Below are positions 22,701-34,458 of a stretch of DNA of 64,000 bases, piece after piece. Position numbers and translations under genes: made by a program. Location: positions 32,806,850-32,870,849 of the forward strand of contig CM050452.1 in NCBI GenBank assembly GCA_027563935.2. Reading direction: 5' to 3'. The notes beneath the pieces were generated by a model. It saw nothing but the letters and a program-made list of their open reading frames with translations. It was not told the origin of the DNA and ran no database searches. Every line of letters starts with the position of its first letter. Positions within the stretch are counted from its first letter, which is position 1. The DNA comes from Costus lasius. Lineage: Eukaryota > Streptophyta > Magnoliopsida > Zingiberales > Costaceae.

Positions 22701-24601
22701 CAAGATAGAAGTGATTGAGAAGTTAGCACCACCCACCACTGTCAAGGAGATCAGGAGCTTTTTGGGACATGCAGGGTTTTACAGGAGATTCATCAGGGAC
22801 TTCTCTAAACTTGCTAAACCTTTAACTGATTTACTCTGTAAAGACACCAAATTCTGCTTTGATGAGAAATGCTTATTTGCTTTTCAGGAGTCAAAGAAAG
22901 CTTTGGTTTCAGCACCCATCATCCAGCCCCCAGATTGGGACTTGCCCTTTGAACTCATGTGTGACGTTAGTGATTATGCAGTGGGAGCAGTCTTGGGACA
23001 GATAAAAGATAAGAAACCTCATGTTATTCACTATGCCAACAAGACTTTGGATGAGATAGAAAAATTACACCACTACTGAGAAAGAACTATTGGCCATAGT
23101 ATTTGCTTTTGATAAATTTAGGTCATACTTAATTAACTCCAAAGTGGTAGTGTGCACTGACCATGCAGCTGTGAAATACTTAATGCAGAAAAAAGACAGC
23201 AAACCACGATTACTCATATGGATTTTACTTCTGCAAGAATTTGATTTGGAGATTAAAGACAAAAAGGGATCAGAAAACCTTGTTGCAGATCATCTCTCAA
23301 GAATAATGATAGACACTGAAAAGAATAATGAGATCAATGATTCCTTCCCTGAAGAACAGCTTTTAACCATTGGACAGATCAGAGCTCCCTGGTATGCTGA
23401 TATAGTAAATTACCTTGTTGCTAATGTTTTTCCTCTTGATTTGAACTACCAAAAAAGGAAGAAGTTCTTAGCTGAGGTAAAACACTATTTTTGGGATGAG
23501 CCTTATGTGTTTAGAAGATGTACAGACAGTATTTTTAGAAGATGTGTACCTGAAGAAGAAGTCACAGATATTTTGTGCCAATGTCATGGATCCTCTTATG
23601 GTGGTCATGCCGGTACTGAAAAGACTGCTTATAAAGTGTTACAATCAGGATTTTATTGGCCTACCATTTTCAAAGATGCTAGAAACTTTGTGTTATCTTG
23701 TGATAGATGTCAAAGAACGGGGAACATTAGTAGAAAACATGAGATGCCACTGTCCAACATTCTTGAAGTTAAAATATTTGATGTTTGGGGGATAGACTTT
23801 ATGAGACCTTTCCCATCTTCAGGAGGTAACAAGTACATTATGGTAGCAGTTGACTATGTTTCAAAATGGGTTGAAGCTCTTGCCTCACCAACCAATGATT
23901 CAAGAGTTGTTGCTAAATTTTTCAAAAAGATCATATTTCCACGGTATGGGACCCCGCGAGTAGTAATCAGTGATGGAGGATCACATTTCATAGAACACAA
24001 ATTTTCAGCCTTACTCAGAAAATATGGAGTGAATCATAGAGTGGCAACACCTTACCATCCTCAAACAAGTGGACAAGTGGAAATATCAAACAGAGAAATC
24101 AAGGGAATTTTAGAATAGACCGTGTCAAGCACTAGGAAAGATTGGGCATTCAAACTTGATGATGCCTTGTGGGCATACCGGACTGCTTTCAAAACACCAA
24201 TAAGTATGTCTCCGTTTCAATTGATTTATGGAAAATCATGTCACCTGCCTATGGAACTTGAACACAAAGCATACTGGGCAATCAAGATGCTGAATTTTGA
24301 TTTAAAGAGTGCGGGGGAGAAACAAAAATTACAATTGAATGAGCTAGACGAGATTAGACTCTCTGCATATGAGAATGCAAAAATTTACAAGGAGAGGACA
24401 AAAAGATGGCACGATCGACATATTTTCAGGAGAGATTTCCAACCAGGTGACTTTGTTCTTTTATTCAATTCTAGATTGAGACTTTTTCCTGGAAAACTTA
24501 AGTCTCGATGGTCTGGTCCTTTTCAGGTAAAGAAAGCTTATCCATATGGAGCCGTGGATGTATGGAGTGAAGAAACAGGAGAATTCAAGGTTAATGGTTA
24601 G
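19777..24601 (+). pseudogene. gag-pol: Athila gag-pol, broken by a frameshift and stops
   Basis: From the ATG at 19777 (MADQRSLRDYA) a 1100-codon frame covers gag with its retrotransposon capsid domain, protease (DLGAS at 475-479), reverse transcriptase (FMDD at 914-917) and the start of RNase H. At about 23060 one A is missing from an A run, which shifts the frame and ends it at 23079. The next frame (23090-24118) has RNase H ([10 protein letters not shown]), the integrase His/Cys finger (CDRCQ) and the catalytic core ([16 protein letters not shown]). TAG at 24116-24118 and TAG near 24599 interrupt the rest, which ends in a chromodomain-less integrase tail. Few mutations separate it from a complete frame, so the copy is only moderately old. 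The upstream ATG at 19696 adds 27 hydrophobic residues and is less likely. Confidence 0.9.
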
Positions 24602-25920
24602 AGACTTAAGGACTATTATCAAGAAGAACTAATTGAAGAAAAAGAGAGTTTTTATTTAGATGAACCACGACCAGGTCTGAGCGTTAAAGGGTCAAGCTAA
24701 AGACTTTTAAATTAGCGCTTCTTGGGAAGCAACCCAAGCTTTCTAACTTTAGTTCACTTCCTTTTATTTACTTTTATCTTAGTTTTATCTTAGAATTAAT
24801 TTTTATTTCTAAAAAAGAAGCACGGAGAAGAGAAGAAAAAGAAAGCTCAGCACAAAAAGTTGATAAAATTTTGTAAGTATCCACTCCCATTCACCTTTTG
24901 GGTTTCATCATTGACTCATGTTTTTGTGTCTACCACCACTACTCCATCTACATGATAATCTTTTGATTTAGATGATTGATTTGTGGCCTTGATCTACCTT
25001 TGGGATTATCGTATATGGCTTGAATTGATGTTTGATGTTGATGAGTGAATCCAAAATTGAGACTAGAATAAGACCTATCATGTCTAATTTATTTCTCTTA
25101 TACATATCTACTTTTGAAATTCTTCATTGGTTAAGGAGTAAGATTCTAGGGAGATATGTTGTTTGAAAATTTGATTTAAAAGTGAAACTACTTCTTGAAT
25201 AAAATCAGCATATGACTATGAATACTTCTTGAATAATTGAGGTTTTGTTTATTTTACTATTTATTGGGAAAAGGAATCCAAAATCCACAAAAATAGTGAG
25301 AGACTCCCCTTCTTGGCACTGTGTAAAATTGACAGTGGTACCGAACGACATGGGTTGAAGTCTAAAAAGAAATGAGGGGAATCTATTCACATTAACTCCG
25401 CTGTCTTTGGTAAAGATTCTCAATACTAAAAAGACATAAGTTCTATTACACTGACTATGTGGTCAGTGTACTCCGATTTCGTCACTAGAAAAAAGGTGGT
25501 AATCGAATTAGAGAATGTGATTGATGCAAAAAGAAACGAAAAGTATGTATCTATGTAGGTACATACCATCCAAAAACAAAAAGAAAAAGAAAAATATGAG
25601 TGGAAAAAGATTTCGGATATCCTATTCCTGTAGGCAAAAGTATGATAAACCTAAACTGAAAATTGGATAAAGTCTTGAGATTGAAATTCCTTCTTTTATG
25701 CAAGTTGCGAAGTTTTATTTGACTAAGTTGTGAATCTTGAGAATTAGATTCAGAAGGCGATTTATCTATTTTAAAATTTTATGATGCAATTAATGAAGAA
25801 TTTTCATTGGTGATTGTATGTTAGAAATTTATTTTCCATGAGAAAGTCTATGCCTATGATCAATTTTTGAATTTTCTTAGTTTTTGCTTGAGGACAAGCA
25901 AAGTTTGAGCCTTATGTGTT
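24602..25920 (+). other. Non-coding 3' region of the Athila element
   Basis: Contains Athila signatures: GCTTCTTGGGAAGCAACCCA at about 24717 and GCTTGAGGACAAGCAAAG at about 25886, the latter just before the LTR. The env-like third ORF found in some Athila elements is absent. The purine tract before the LTR is weak (AGTTTGAGCC where a G run is usual). Confidence 0.7.
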
Positions 25921-27858
25921 TGATGACACCGAAATCCATCGTGATTTCTATGCCATTTTATTGGTATTTATATGTCATATTCATAGACTTCGCTTGCTTT
26001 TATGCCATATTCTATCAATATCTGCAAAATCTACACTCTTTTCAGTTTTTGATGATTTTCAGGTAAAAAGACACTATTCTTAGGCATTTTCAAACAACAT
26101 CAAATACATAGAAGGATTCCCATCATCAAGAGAAGATCACCCAAGAAATTTCATGCAAAACGGAGCAAATCAGCAAATTACGGCAGTGCCGTAATATATT
26201 TTATGGTACAGTAATTCCAGACCATACCGTAAAATCTGAGCCCTGCCGTATTTTGAAGAATTTCCGAACAGAAAGTTTTTCCAATTTTACGACACTGCCG
26301 TAAGCAATATTATGGTACCGTATTTCGGAGCGCTTTAGAACAGAAACTTCGCCCGATTTTACGGCACTACCGTAAGAAACTACACGGGCTGTAATTTCCA
26401 GACGTTCGCGAACAGAGAGTTCAACCGATTTTATGGCACTACCGTAAACCAGATTACGGTGCCGTAATTCCCGGACGACATCAGAACAGAAGACTCGAGC
26501 GATTTTACGGCAGTGCCGTAAACAATTCCACTACCGTAATTCCTGTTCTGAACGCGACGCCCAAGTCAACTTCAACGCCCAATTTTTTTGGAGAGGATTA
26601 CGGGCGATCCAGAACACTAAATTGGATACTGTAAGAAGCAAAAGGGAGCTTTTCACGAGAGGATTACGGAGAGACCAAAAGCCCCAAATTTTATGCACTA
26701 TCGAGGGAGAAATTGCGATCCACGCCGCCGCCTAGGGTTTCACCGCCGCGCTCGATCCAGACGTTCTCCGGCCATAATTTTCATATTGAAGCTTCATCTA
26801 AAGGAGGATACAACGTGCAAGAAGTTTTAGACCGAAAGGAGATCGATTGGAAGAGAAATCGAAGAAAAAGGAGTCGTCGACACTGTTCATCGGCAGTTCT
26901 TGCAAAATTACGGCTATGTAGTATTTCACAGCCGTGCTGTATTTTCTAAACTTCTCTTTTACTTCGATTTTCAATCCTCTGAAACCATGATCTATTATAA
27001 TTCATTCATGATGATAGCTTAAACTACTTTTGGGACATGAGGGAGTAATTCACTTGATTTCCAATGACTAGATGACTATTTTTACTATTTCATTGAGTTT
27101 AATATTACCATGATGATTTTGCTCATGTGATAATTGTACTTAGACTCTCTATAAGTTCATGTTACTAATTATGTTCTTAGAATTTTCGCTTGAGACCGAA
27201 AGATAATTGCTTGAGAATTTGGAACCCTAGAATTGCATGTGAGGATCCCTTCCTTAGGTTAGATCTAATTTGATCTGTTCTAGTAGATTAATTGTCATAA
27301 TTATAACATAAACCTATAGATCAATTCTATTTGTCAAACGTGGAGATCTTGTACGAAAGCAAGGATCAGAACGTTGGAGATCCATGAGTAAAACTAGTGT
27401 TGAGACTCAGATGCACGAAAGTGATCCTTGAATCTCCACTAGAGATTATCAACATTGAATTCGGATGCACGAAAGAGATCCTTGAATTCATTGTTTGATG
27501 ATTTACTTATCTCCAGCATTGGGAAGAATCTTGCGCGAAAGCGAGGATAAATCCATGTGCGGTTGTTTGCACGAAAGTAAAACAACCCTTTTATTTAGTA
27601 AATTACATCTTCATCATGATAAATTTGAACTAACGAAATCCTTATTCATATCTAGTTCATAAAAGTTAAAGTGAACGAAACCCTAGTCCCAGCTTTTCTC
27701 TCTGATAATTCCGTTTTTAGCTTTCAATTTCTATTCTCACTACTTCGATTAGCCTAGATAGTAAGAAATCAGCTATTTAGTATTCGACAACATAGGTCCC
27801 TGTGGATTCGATACTTTCTTTATTACTTCGAGTATCCGTGCATTTGCGAATCACGACA
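25921..27858 (+). repeat. 3' LTR of the Athila element
   Basis: Starts TGATGACACCG and ends CACGACA; 1938 bp. It contains the palindrome-bearing tandem repeats at about 26170-26545 and several short CACGAAAG-type repeats at 27350-27680. The next base begins family B LTR sequence. Confidence 0.88.
26170..26545. repeat. Tandem repeats (about 72-74 bp) with a TTACGGCAGTGCCGTAA palindrome
   Basis: Five or so degenerate units each contain one or two copies of TTACGGCAnTrCCGTAA, a near-perfect inverted repeat, and a shared GAACAGA word. The units lie upstream of the probable transcription start in U3, where enhancer-like repeats are common in LTRs. Confidence 0.75.
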
Positions 27859-29187
27859 ATATCCACGGGGCCCCCCTATGGTTGCATGACTAAAAGAGTA
27901 TGGCCATACCCAGGTGAAAGCCTGATTTAGTCATGACCATGAGATTGGATGAAAAATAAAGTGGTGACACACTTTGTCCAATCAGATATCAGTTCGGCAA
28001 AGAGACTGTAATGCATCGGTACCTTGTAGCGATGATGGGGATGTCGATGTTGATATCCATTCCGATGACTTGGGAAGCAGCGATGTACTGCTAGGTGCCA
28101 ATCACTGCTTGTGATGACTCGGTTCATCACTGCCAATGTCTGAGGAACCTACAGGGTCGCAGAACTTGAAACTCGGGTTCTCATATTGATCGGGTAGCCT
28201 ATTGATTGAGTTATTGGATAACTCAAATATGTTTGGGAGAATCCATCAGCACCACTGTGCTAGATGAGATGAAAGGAATCATTTGGAGCTAACTTGTTTT
28301 TGGGCCTAGTAGACCAAATGGGCCCAATAGACCAAGTTGGGCTAATAGGCCAAATGGGCTCAATAAGCCAATTGGGCCAATGGGCCAAATGGAATGGCGC
28401 AAGCTACTTGGAGTGAGCTTGGCGCATTTCCTTGAGGTGGACAAATTCAAGTTGGACATCTTCTTAAGGTGAGAAGCTTGGAGCTTCTCACTTGGAGTGG
28501 GTGAATGTACTTGGGCGCATGGCACTTGGAGTGGGCGAAATGGGTTTTACCTCTTGAAGAGGTGTGTCTCTTCATGAAGAGGTGTGCCTCTTCACGAGTG
28601 AAGAGGTGCACCTATTCATGGGTATATAAACCCCCTTCCTCCCTCCTCATCGCATCTTCTTGAACTCTTGCACCCTTGTCCCCCCTTGTCGCCACTCCTG
28701 GAAAGAGGGAGAGGGATGTTCGCCCATTGCCTCTCCTCTTCCCTTTAGTGAGTTCAGAACTTTAGAAGTTCCTTGGCACCCTCCTCTCCAAAGTTGGACT
28801 TTGGCTTCGGTTGATTCTGGTTCGGATCTTGGTGGAATGCTTCAAGAGTTGGACTCCGACGAAGCTCCACTTCCTCTCCTTGGCATCTCCTCTAGAGTTG
28901 GCGCAAGTGATTGAGGAAGTCTCCCAAAGGCGTGGATCTTCTTCCTGAGGCTAGCACCGGGCGTGGAAGAAGAGGATTCGAGGTTCGACTATGTGCGAGG
29001 CTGCAGAGGGCACACATTTGGGTGCCTGCATTGCATCACTTAATTTGCATGAAGGTATCATCTCCTACTCACCATGTCGATCTCCTCGTAAGACTCAATC
29101 TTCTGGGTTTTTGGGACTGGCCTGTTTCGGGGATTGCTTCCGTTGTGCTTGTCTATAAAATTTTAAAATCCCCGGGGTTTCCCAACA
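27859..29187 (+). repeat. 5' LTR of B1, 5' part missing
   Basis: Matches 34991-36345 of the 3' LTR and ends CCCAACA. A 27-bp segment of the TGGGCC array present in the 3' LTR is absent here. TATA box TATATAAA at about 28622-28629. The first base follows the Athila LTR end directly. Confidence 0.9.
28301..28391 (+). promoter_or_regulatory. TGGGCC-rich array in the family B LTR
   Basis: TGGGCC or TGGGCT occurs repeatedly about 230-320 bp upstream of the TATA box. In plants TGGGCY is the site II element bound by TCP factors in genes of dividing cells. The arrays at 35432-35550 and 41597-41770 are equivalent. That they act as promoter elements here is an inference. Confidence 0.5.
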
Positions 29188-29188
29188 G

Positions 29189-29200
29189 TGGTATCACAGC
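29189..29200 (+). promoter_or_regulatory. Primer-binding site of B1
   Basis: TGGTATCACAGC, one mismatch from the initiator-methionine site TGGTATCAGAGC that B2 keeps, lies one base after the LTR end. Confidence 0.85.
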
Positions 29201-30832
29201 CATCTTGCCAACTCGAACGGTGTTTTACGCTTTTATTGTATGCTCACATGCCATCTGAATTTTTTTTTTGAAAAATTGCATATGTGCATGAATTTTTCTA
29301 TGTAAGAAAAATTGTGAGTTTTTCATTCCTAACATCTATTCGATCTCTTTGGTTTTTCGCTTTCTTCACATGGTGGGTTAGACCCATATGTGAGAGGATT
29401 AATTTCTCCCCACGCATGTAGGATAGTCCTACTGTGTGGGACTTGTCGAAGATTATGGGCATATGGTTGTCCTAATCTTGGCAGGTTAAGGATTGCAAGG
29501 GTAGACGGCAAGCGTACTTGGAGCATGCATGCGTCACTTGTGGACTCCTGAGAGAAACGAAAAGTCCTAGATTTGCGAACGGACGTTGAGGTTGAAAGAC
29601 ATATTTTCTAAGAAACTAAAACTGAAGTTTTATGTTTTCATGAGCATATAGAAAAGTATGAGATGATTGTGCATCGTGTTGTGGTCATAGTCAAGCCCCT
29701 TGTATGCCTGTGATGTATGTATGTGAGGCTTGCGTGCCGCTTTTTCTTTTTGTTTTGTAAATGCACAAAGAAGATTAGGGGCGCATCCCTCATGGAGCTT
29801 ACATCTTGGCGCATCAACCATGATGGCGCATCTTGCTTGGTGGCGCAAGTAAGGGCTTGGCCGAACCGTAGGGTTCGTGAGCTATCCCTCTTGGCACAAG
29901 CATGATGGCACATCATGCATGGAGGAGCCATCAATGGCTTGGCCGAACCCTTGGGTTTGCGTGCTATGCCTTGATGTGGAGGACCTTGAAGCCGTACTTG
30001 AAGATAAAGCTTGGTAGCAGCTAGGTTAGGTCTTGTTGGGGCTTGTCACCTAGGTCAAGCATTGAACATCCTTTGGCATGTGATGGTTCAATGTGTTGAT
30101 TAGGCTATGACCACATCGCTTGTTTACTGTTTTAATTTTTGCTAAAGCATGCCTGGATGTGTTTTATCTTTTTGTTATCACTATAGGATTGCATGCCTGT
30201 AATGTTAGACAAAAGATAAAATTGAGAGGATGAGACCTCAAAAACCCTCAAAACAATATCAAGTCTGTAGCCTTCTGATGCGTAGCCCTCGTCAAGCTAT
30301 CGATCAGTGGTGTTGTGAACTGTTTCCCACCCTCGTGGGACACACCCACTTATCTTTTGAAGGCGTGTGGTGGCAATGGTTTCCCAGTCCGTTTTAACCG
30401 GGCGCGTCTTCGCAAGGAAACTCGTTGGCCCTGGCATAACGGTCAGGATAGACTTGACTGGTTTTTCATATGTGGTGGCCACATGATGGAACTCTAGAGG
30501 CAGCCTCGAGAGGTTAGGGTTTTGTGTTGTTCCAGCCCAAGCTGGGCACGAAATGCTTGAACTGCCATGAGAAGCGGAATTGCCCTGGGGGCAATCGGCC
30601 GGTGTGCCTACCTGACGAAGCATGAGTCACTTTGTGCATCTCATCCCACCCTCCTGGGACGCGAAGCCTCATGTGGAATAAGGATCCCATCTCACTAGGA
30701 AATCTTGGATTTTCCAATTGACTTTGGGGTTGTCAATTCGGTTAAAATAGTGGGAGCCATAATCATTTAATGCAAGTCCAGATTAAATGATTCGAAATAG
30801 TACTAATCTGCTTTCTTGGTTGTTGTAGATAA
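29201..30832 (+). other. 5' leader of B1
   Basis: About 1.6 kb without a supported gene, matching 42585-44220 of B2. It ends with TTGGTTGTTGTAG (about 30817-30829), a splice-acceptor-like sequence also present in B2 and, in related form, in family A. Confidence 0.8.
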
Positions 30833-33800
30833 ATGGCTACGAACAATAGCAGATGGTCACTGCGATCTATCCTGGAAAAGGACAAGTTGGTTGGATCCAA
30901 CTTGATGGACTGGTATCGGAACTTGAGGATTGTCCTTAAGCTCGAGAGGAAGCTCTATGTCCTTGAGCAGCCTATTCCAGAGCTACTTCCATGCTCGGCC
31001 TCAGCGGCTGAGAAGGATGCTTTTGATAAGCATCAGGCTGATACTTTGGAGGTTGCTAATTTGATGCTAACCAACATGGCGCCTGAATTTAGAGGGCAAT
31101 ATGAATCTAAGAATGCCTCTGAGATTATTTCTAATCTAAGGCAGCTCTTTAATGAATTGGTTGAGCTCAACCCTCCTACAGTAGTCATTCAGTGTGGTGA
31201 GCTGAAAGGTTTGACCAAGGAGCTGAAACTAAAGATGGAAAGGATCAGGAATAATAGGTGCTATTCATGTGGAGGGCCACCTCACATGTTGAAGGACATG
31301 GTGCAACTTCAGAACGAGGAGAAGAGAAGCAAGGCTTCGTCTTCTATCTCAGGTATTTATGTTACCGAAGTCAACCTTTCTACTTCAATGTCATGGGTAT
31401 TGGATACTACATGCAGAGCTCATATTTATACAAATATGCAGGGGCTCAATAAAAGTAGAACGGTGCGGCCTGGAGAGATTGACCTACGTGTTGGAAACGG
31501 AGCACAGGTTACTGCTGTTGTCGTAGGAGTTTTGACGCTCTCCCTGCCTTCTGGACTTCAACTAGAGTTAATTAATTGCTATTATGTACCTTCTCTTACC
31601 AAAAACATTGTATCTATCCCTTGCTTGGCAAGGAAAGGATTTAAATTTGAAATAAAAGAGGACTCTTGTTCTTTTTCATTTGCAAATGTGTTTTATGGAA
31701 AGGGTACCTTGTGCATGGATTATATGTCTTGGACATGGATAACTCTATATGTAACATAAATCATAAAAGGATTAAACTGAGTGGTTCAGTTGGTGCGTAC
31801 CTTTAGCATTGTCGATTAGCCCATATAAACAAGAATCGCATTCAACAACTCCATGCAAATGGATTATTAGATTCAACCTCCTTGGAGGAGTTTGATACTT
31901 GTGAGCCATGTTTATTAGGGAAAATGACAAAAGCACCCTTCACCATGATTGGTGAGAAGGCAGGAGGTTTGTTGGATCTCACACATAGTGATGTGTGTGG
32001 GCCATTCAGTAAACAAGCCAGAGGAGGGTACAACTACTTCATCACATTTACTGATGACTTCAGTAGATACAGTTATGTCTATTTGATGAGACATAATTCC
32101 GAATCCTTTGAGAAATTTAAGGAGTTCAGACATGAAGTAGAGAATCAGCTTGGTAGATCTATTAAGGCTCTTCGATCAAATCGTGGTGGAGAGTACCTGA
32201 GCGGTGAGTTCTTTGACTATCTTAGAGTGTGTGGGATTCTATCCCAACTCACTCCTCCTGGAACACCTCAATGGAATGGTGTGTCTGAAAGGGGAAATCG
32301 AACTTTGTTGGACATGGTTCGATCTATGATGAGTCATGCAACTCTACCTCTCTCGTTTTGGGGCCATGCACTCGAGACAGCTTCTCTCATACTGAATAAT
32401 GTTCCATCTAAGAGTGTCTCCAAGATTCCGTACAAGGTATGGAGTGGGAGTCAACCGAATCTCTCTTTTATTAGAGTCTGGGGATGTGAGGCTTATGTCA
32501 AATATCAGGATTCTAGCAAGCTAGAACCCAGATCTGGTAAATGCGTGTTTATGGGGTATCCTAAGGAAACTAAAGGATATTACTTCTATATTCCCAGCGA
32601 GAACAAAGTTTTTGTTGCTCGAGGTGCTGTCTTTCTAGAGAAATAATTTCTCATGAAAGAAGTCAATGGGAGAAAGTTTGACTTGGACGAGGTCCAAGTG
32701 CAACCACACGACACAGAGATGGAACCTGAGCCACCGGCACCAGTTTGCTGGGCAACTGGAGGCTCACACACAGGCCCTGCGTAGGTCTGGGAGGATTCAT
32801 CGTGCACCTGAGAGGTACGGGTCACTGCTGACCCAACACGACGGGATCTTCATCATTGAGGATGAACCCAAGACCTATGATGAGACGGTCGCTGGACCGG
32901 ACTCCGAGAAATGGCTTGAGGCCATGAGATCCGAGATGGATTCTATGTCGGCTAACCAAGTCTGGGATTTGGTTGAGCTACCTGATGGGGTAAAACCTAT
33001 AGGGTGTAAATGGGTCTTCAAGAGGAAGACTAACATGAATGGCAACATAGTTACCTATAAGGGTATACTTGTGGCTAAAGGATTCAGACAAATTCACAGG
33101 GTGGACTATGATGAAACCTTCTCGCCAGTTGCCAGGTTCAAATCCATTCTAATCCTGCTTGCTATAGCTGCATATCACGATTATGAGATATGGCAGATGG
33201 ATGTAAAGATAGCGTTCCTTAACGGGAAGCTGACAGAGGATGTGTTTATGACACAACCTGATGGTTTCATCCATCCTGTAGAGGCCAATAAGGTCTGTAG
33301 GCTAAAAAGATCCATTTATGGATTAAAGCAAGTCTCTCGAAGTTGGAATATTCGATTTGATGAAGCAGTAAGAGATTATGGCTTCATCAAAAGCGAAGAT
33401 GATGCCTGTGTATATAGAAAATTCAGTGGGAGCTTGGTGACATTTCTGGTCCTGTATGTCGACGACATACTACTCATCGGAAACGACATCCGTAGTCTTC
33501 AAGCTGTGAAGACATGGTTGGGGAAGTGTTTCGAGATGAAAGACTTAGGGGAGGACGCCTATATCCTAAGCGTGAGGATCTACCGGGATAGATCAAAGAA
33601 GCTCCTGGCCCTTAGTCAAAGTACTTACATTGATAAGGTCCTGGAGAGGTTCAGCTTAGAGCAATCTAAGAAAGGATACCTTCCAGTGAGACATGGCCTT
33701 ATTCTCTCCAAGAGCCAGTGTCCCGTCACACAGGCTGAGAGGGACAACATGAGTCGAGTGCCCTATGCTTCGGCAGTAGGTTCGATCATGTACGCGATGT

Positions 33801-34437
33801 TGTGTACTAGACCAGACGTGGCTTATGCTTTGAGCATAACTAGCCGATACCAATCCAATCCAGGTCTGCAGCACTAGGTGGCTGTAAAGAACATTCTATG
33901 TTTCTGAGAAGAACTAAAGAATGGTTCTTCGTCTATGGGGGACAGGAAGAGCTCGGTGTTCAGGGCTACACTGAGGCATCGTTCCAGTCTGACCCTGATG
34001 ACTTCAGATCGCAGATAGGCTATGTGTTCAGATTGAGTGGAGGTGCTATGAGCTGAGAGAGCTCTAAGCAATCCATTGTAACTGATTCTACGACCGAGGC
34101 TGAATATGTCGTTGCTTTTGAGGCAGCCAAAGAAGCCGTTTGGATTCGGAAGTTCATTTCTGAACTTCATGTGGTTCCAACTGCTGTGGATCGGATTGAG
34201 CTCTATTGTGACAACAATAAAGCGATGGCACAAGCAAAGGAACCATGGTCTCATCAAAAATCTAAACACATTCTCAGTAGATTACACCTGATCTGGGAGA
34301 TCATTGATAGAGGTGATGTCAGGATAAGTAGAGTTGACAAAGACAATAATCTGGTAGACCCACTCACCAAGGCTTTGGTGCAGCAGAAGCGTGATGGTCA
34401 TGCGAGGGACATAGGGTTGAGATTTCTCAACAACTAA
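30833..34437 (+). pseudogene. gag-pol: Family B gag-pol with shared gag deletion, broken
   Basis: Gag opens at ATG 30833 (MATNNSRWSLRS). After the motif NLRQLF the sequence jumps almost at once to the zinc-knuckle region; about 120 residues present in family A gag are missing. The knuckle reads CYSCGGPPHMLKDM, so its last Cys is lost. Protease (WVLDTTC), integrase (about 31882-32646, with HSDVCGP and WNGVSERGNR), reverse transcriptase (32850-33870, YVDDILLIGND) and RNase H (to 34437) follow in order. Breaks include a frameshift near 31715, TAG at 31804, TAA at 32644, a frameshift near 32740, TAG at 33875, a frameshift near 33896 and TGA at 34054. It cannot make a full polyprotein. Confidence 0.9.
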
Positions 34438-34447
34438 GTCTAAGTGC

Positions 34448-34458
34448 AAGTGGGAGAT
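34448..34458 (+). promoter_or_regulatory. Polypurine tract of B1
   Basis: AAGTGGGAGAT directly before the 3' LTR, the same as in the other copia copies. Confidence 0.85.

Larger units (their letters stand above)
19512..27858 (+). mobile_element. Athila-type Ty3/gypsy retrotransposon, 5' LTR truncated
   Basis: The order is LTR remnant, primer-binding site TGGCGCCGTTGCCGGGG (tRNA-Asp type, typical of Athila/Tat elements), gag-pol, long non-coding 3' part, and 3' LTR of 1938 bp ending ACGACA. The gag sequence and FMDDFSVYG in reverse transcriptase are Athila-like. The element sits in the 5' LTR of B1 on its right side. On its left the family B sequence and most of the 5' LTR are gone. Confidence 0.9.

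Noticed and set aside
26170..26545. CRISPR-like array (short palindromic repeats with spacers)
   Set aside because: The repeats are degenerate, the units are tandem with similar spacers, and they lie inside a plant LTR.
28289..28525. ORF rich in GLL and GPFG repeats (also 35421-35684)
   Set aside because: It is a translation of the TGGGCC array in the family B LTR, not a gene.
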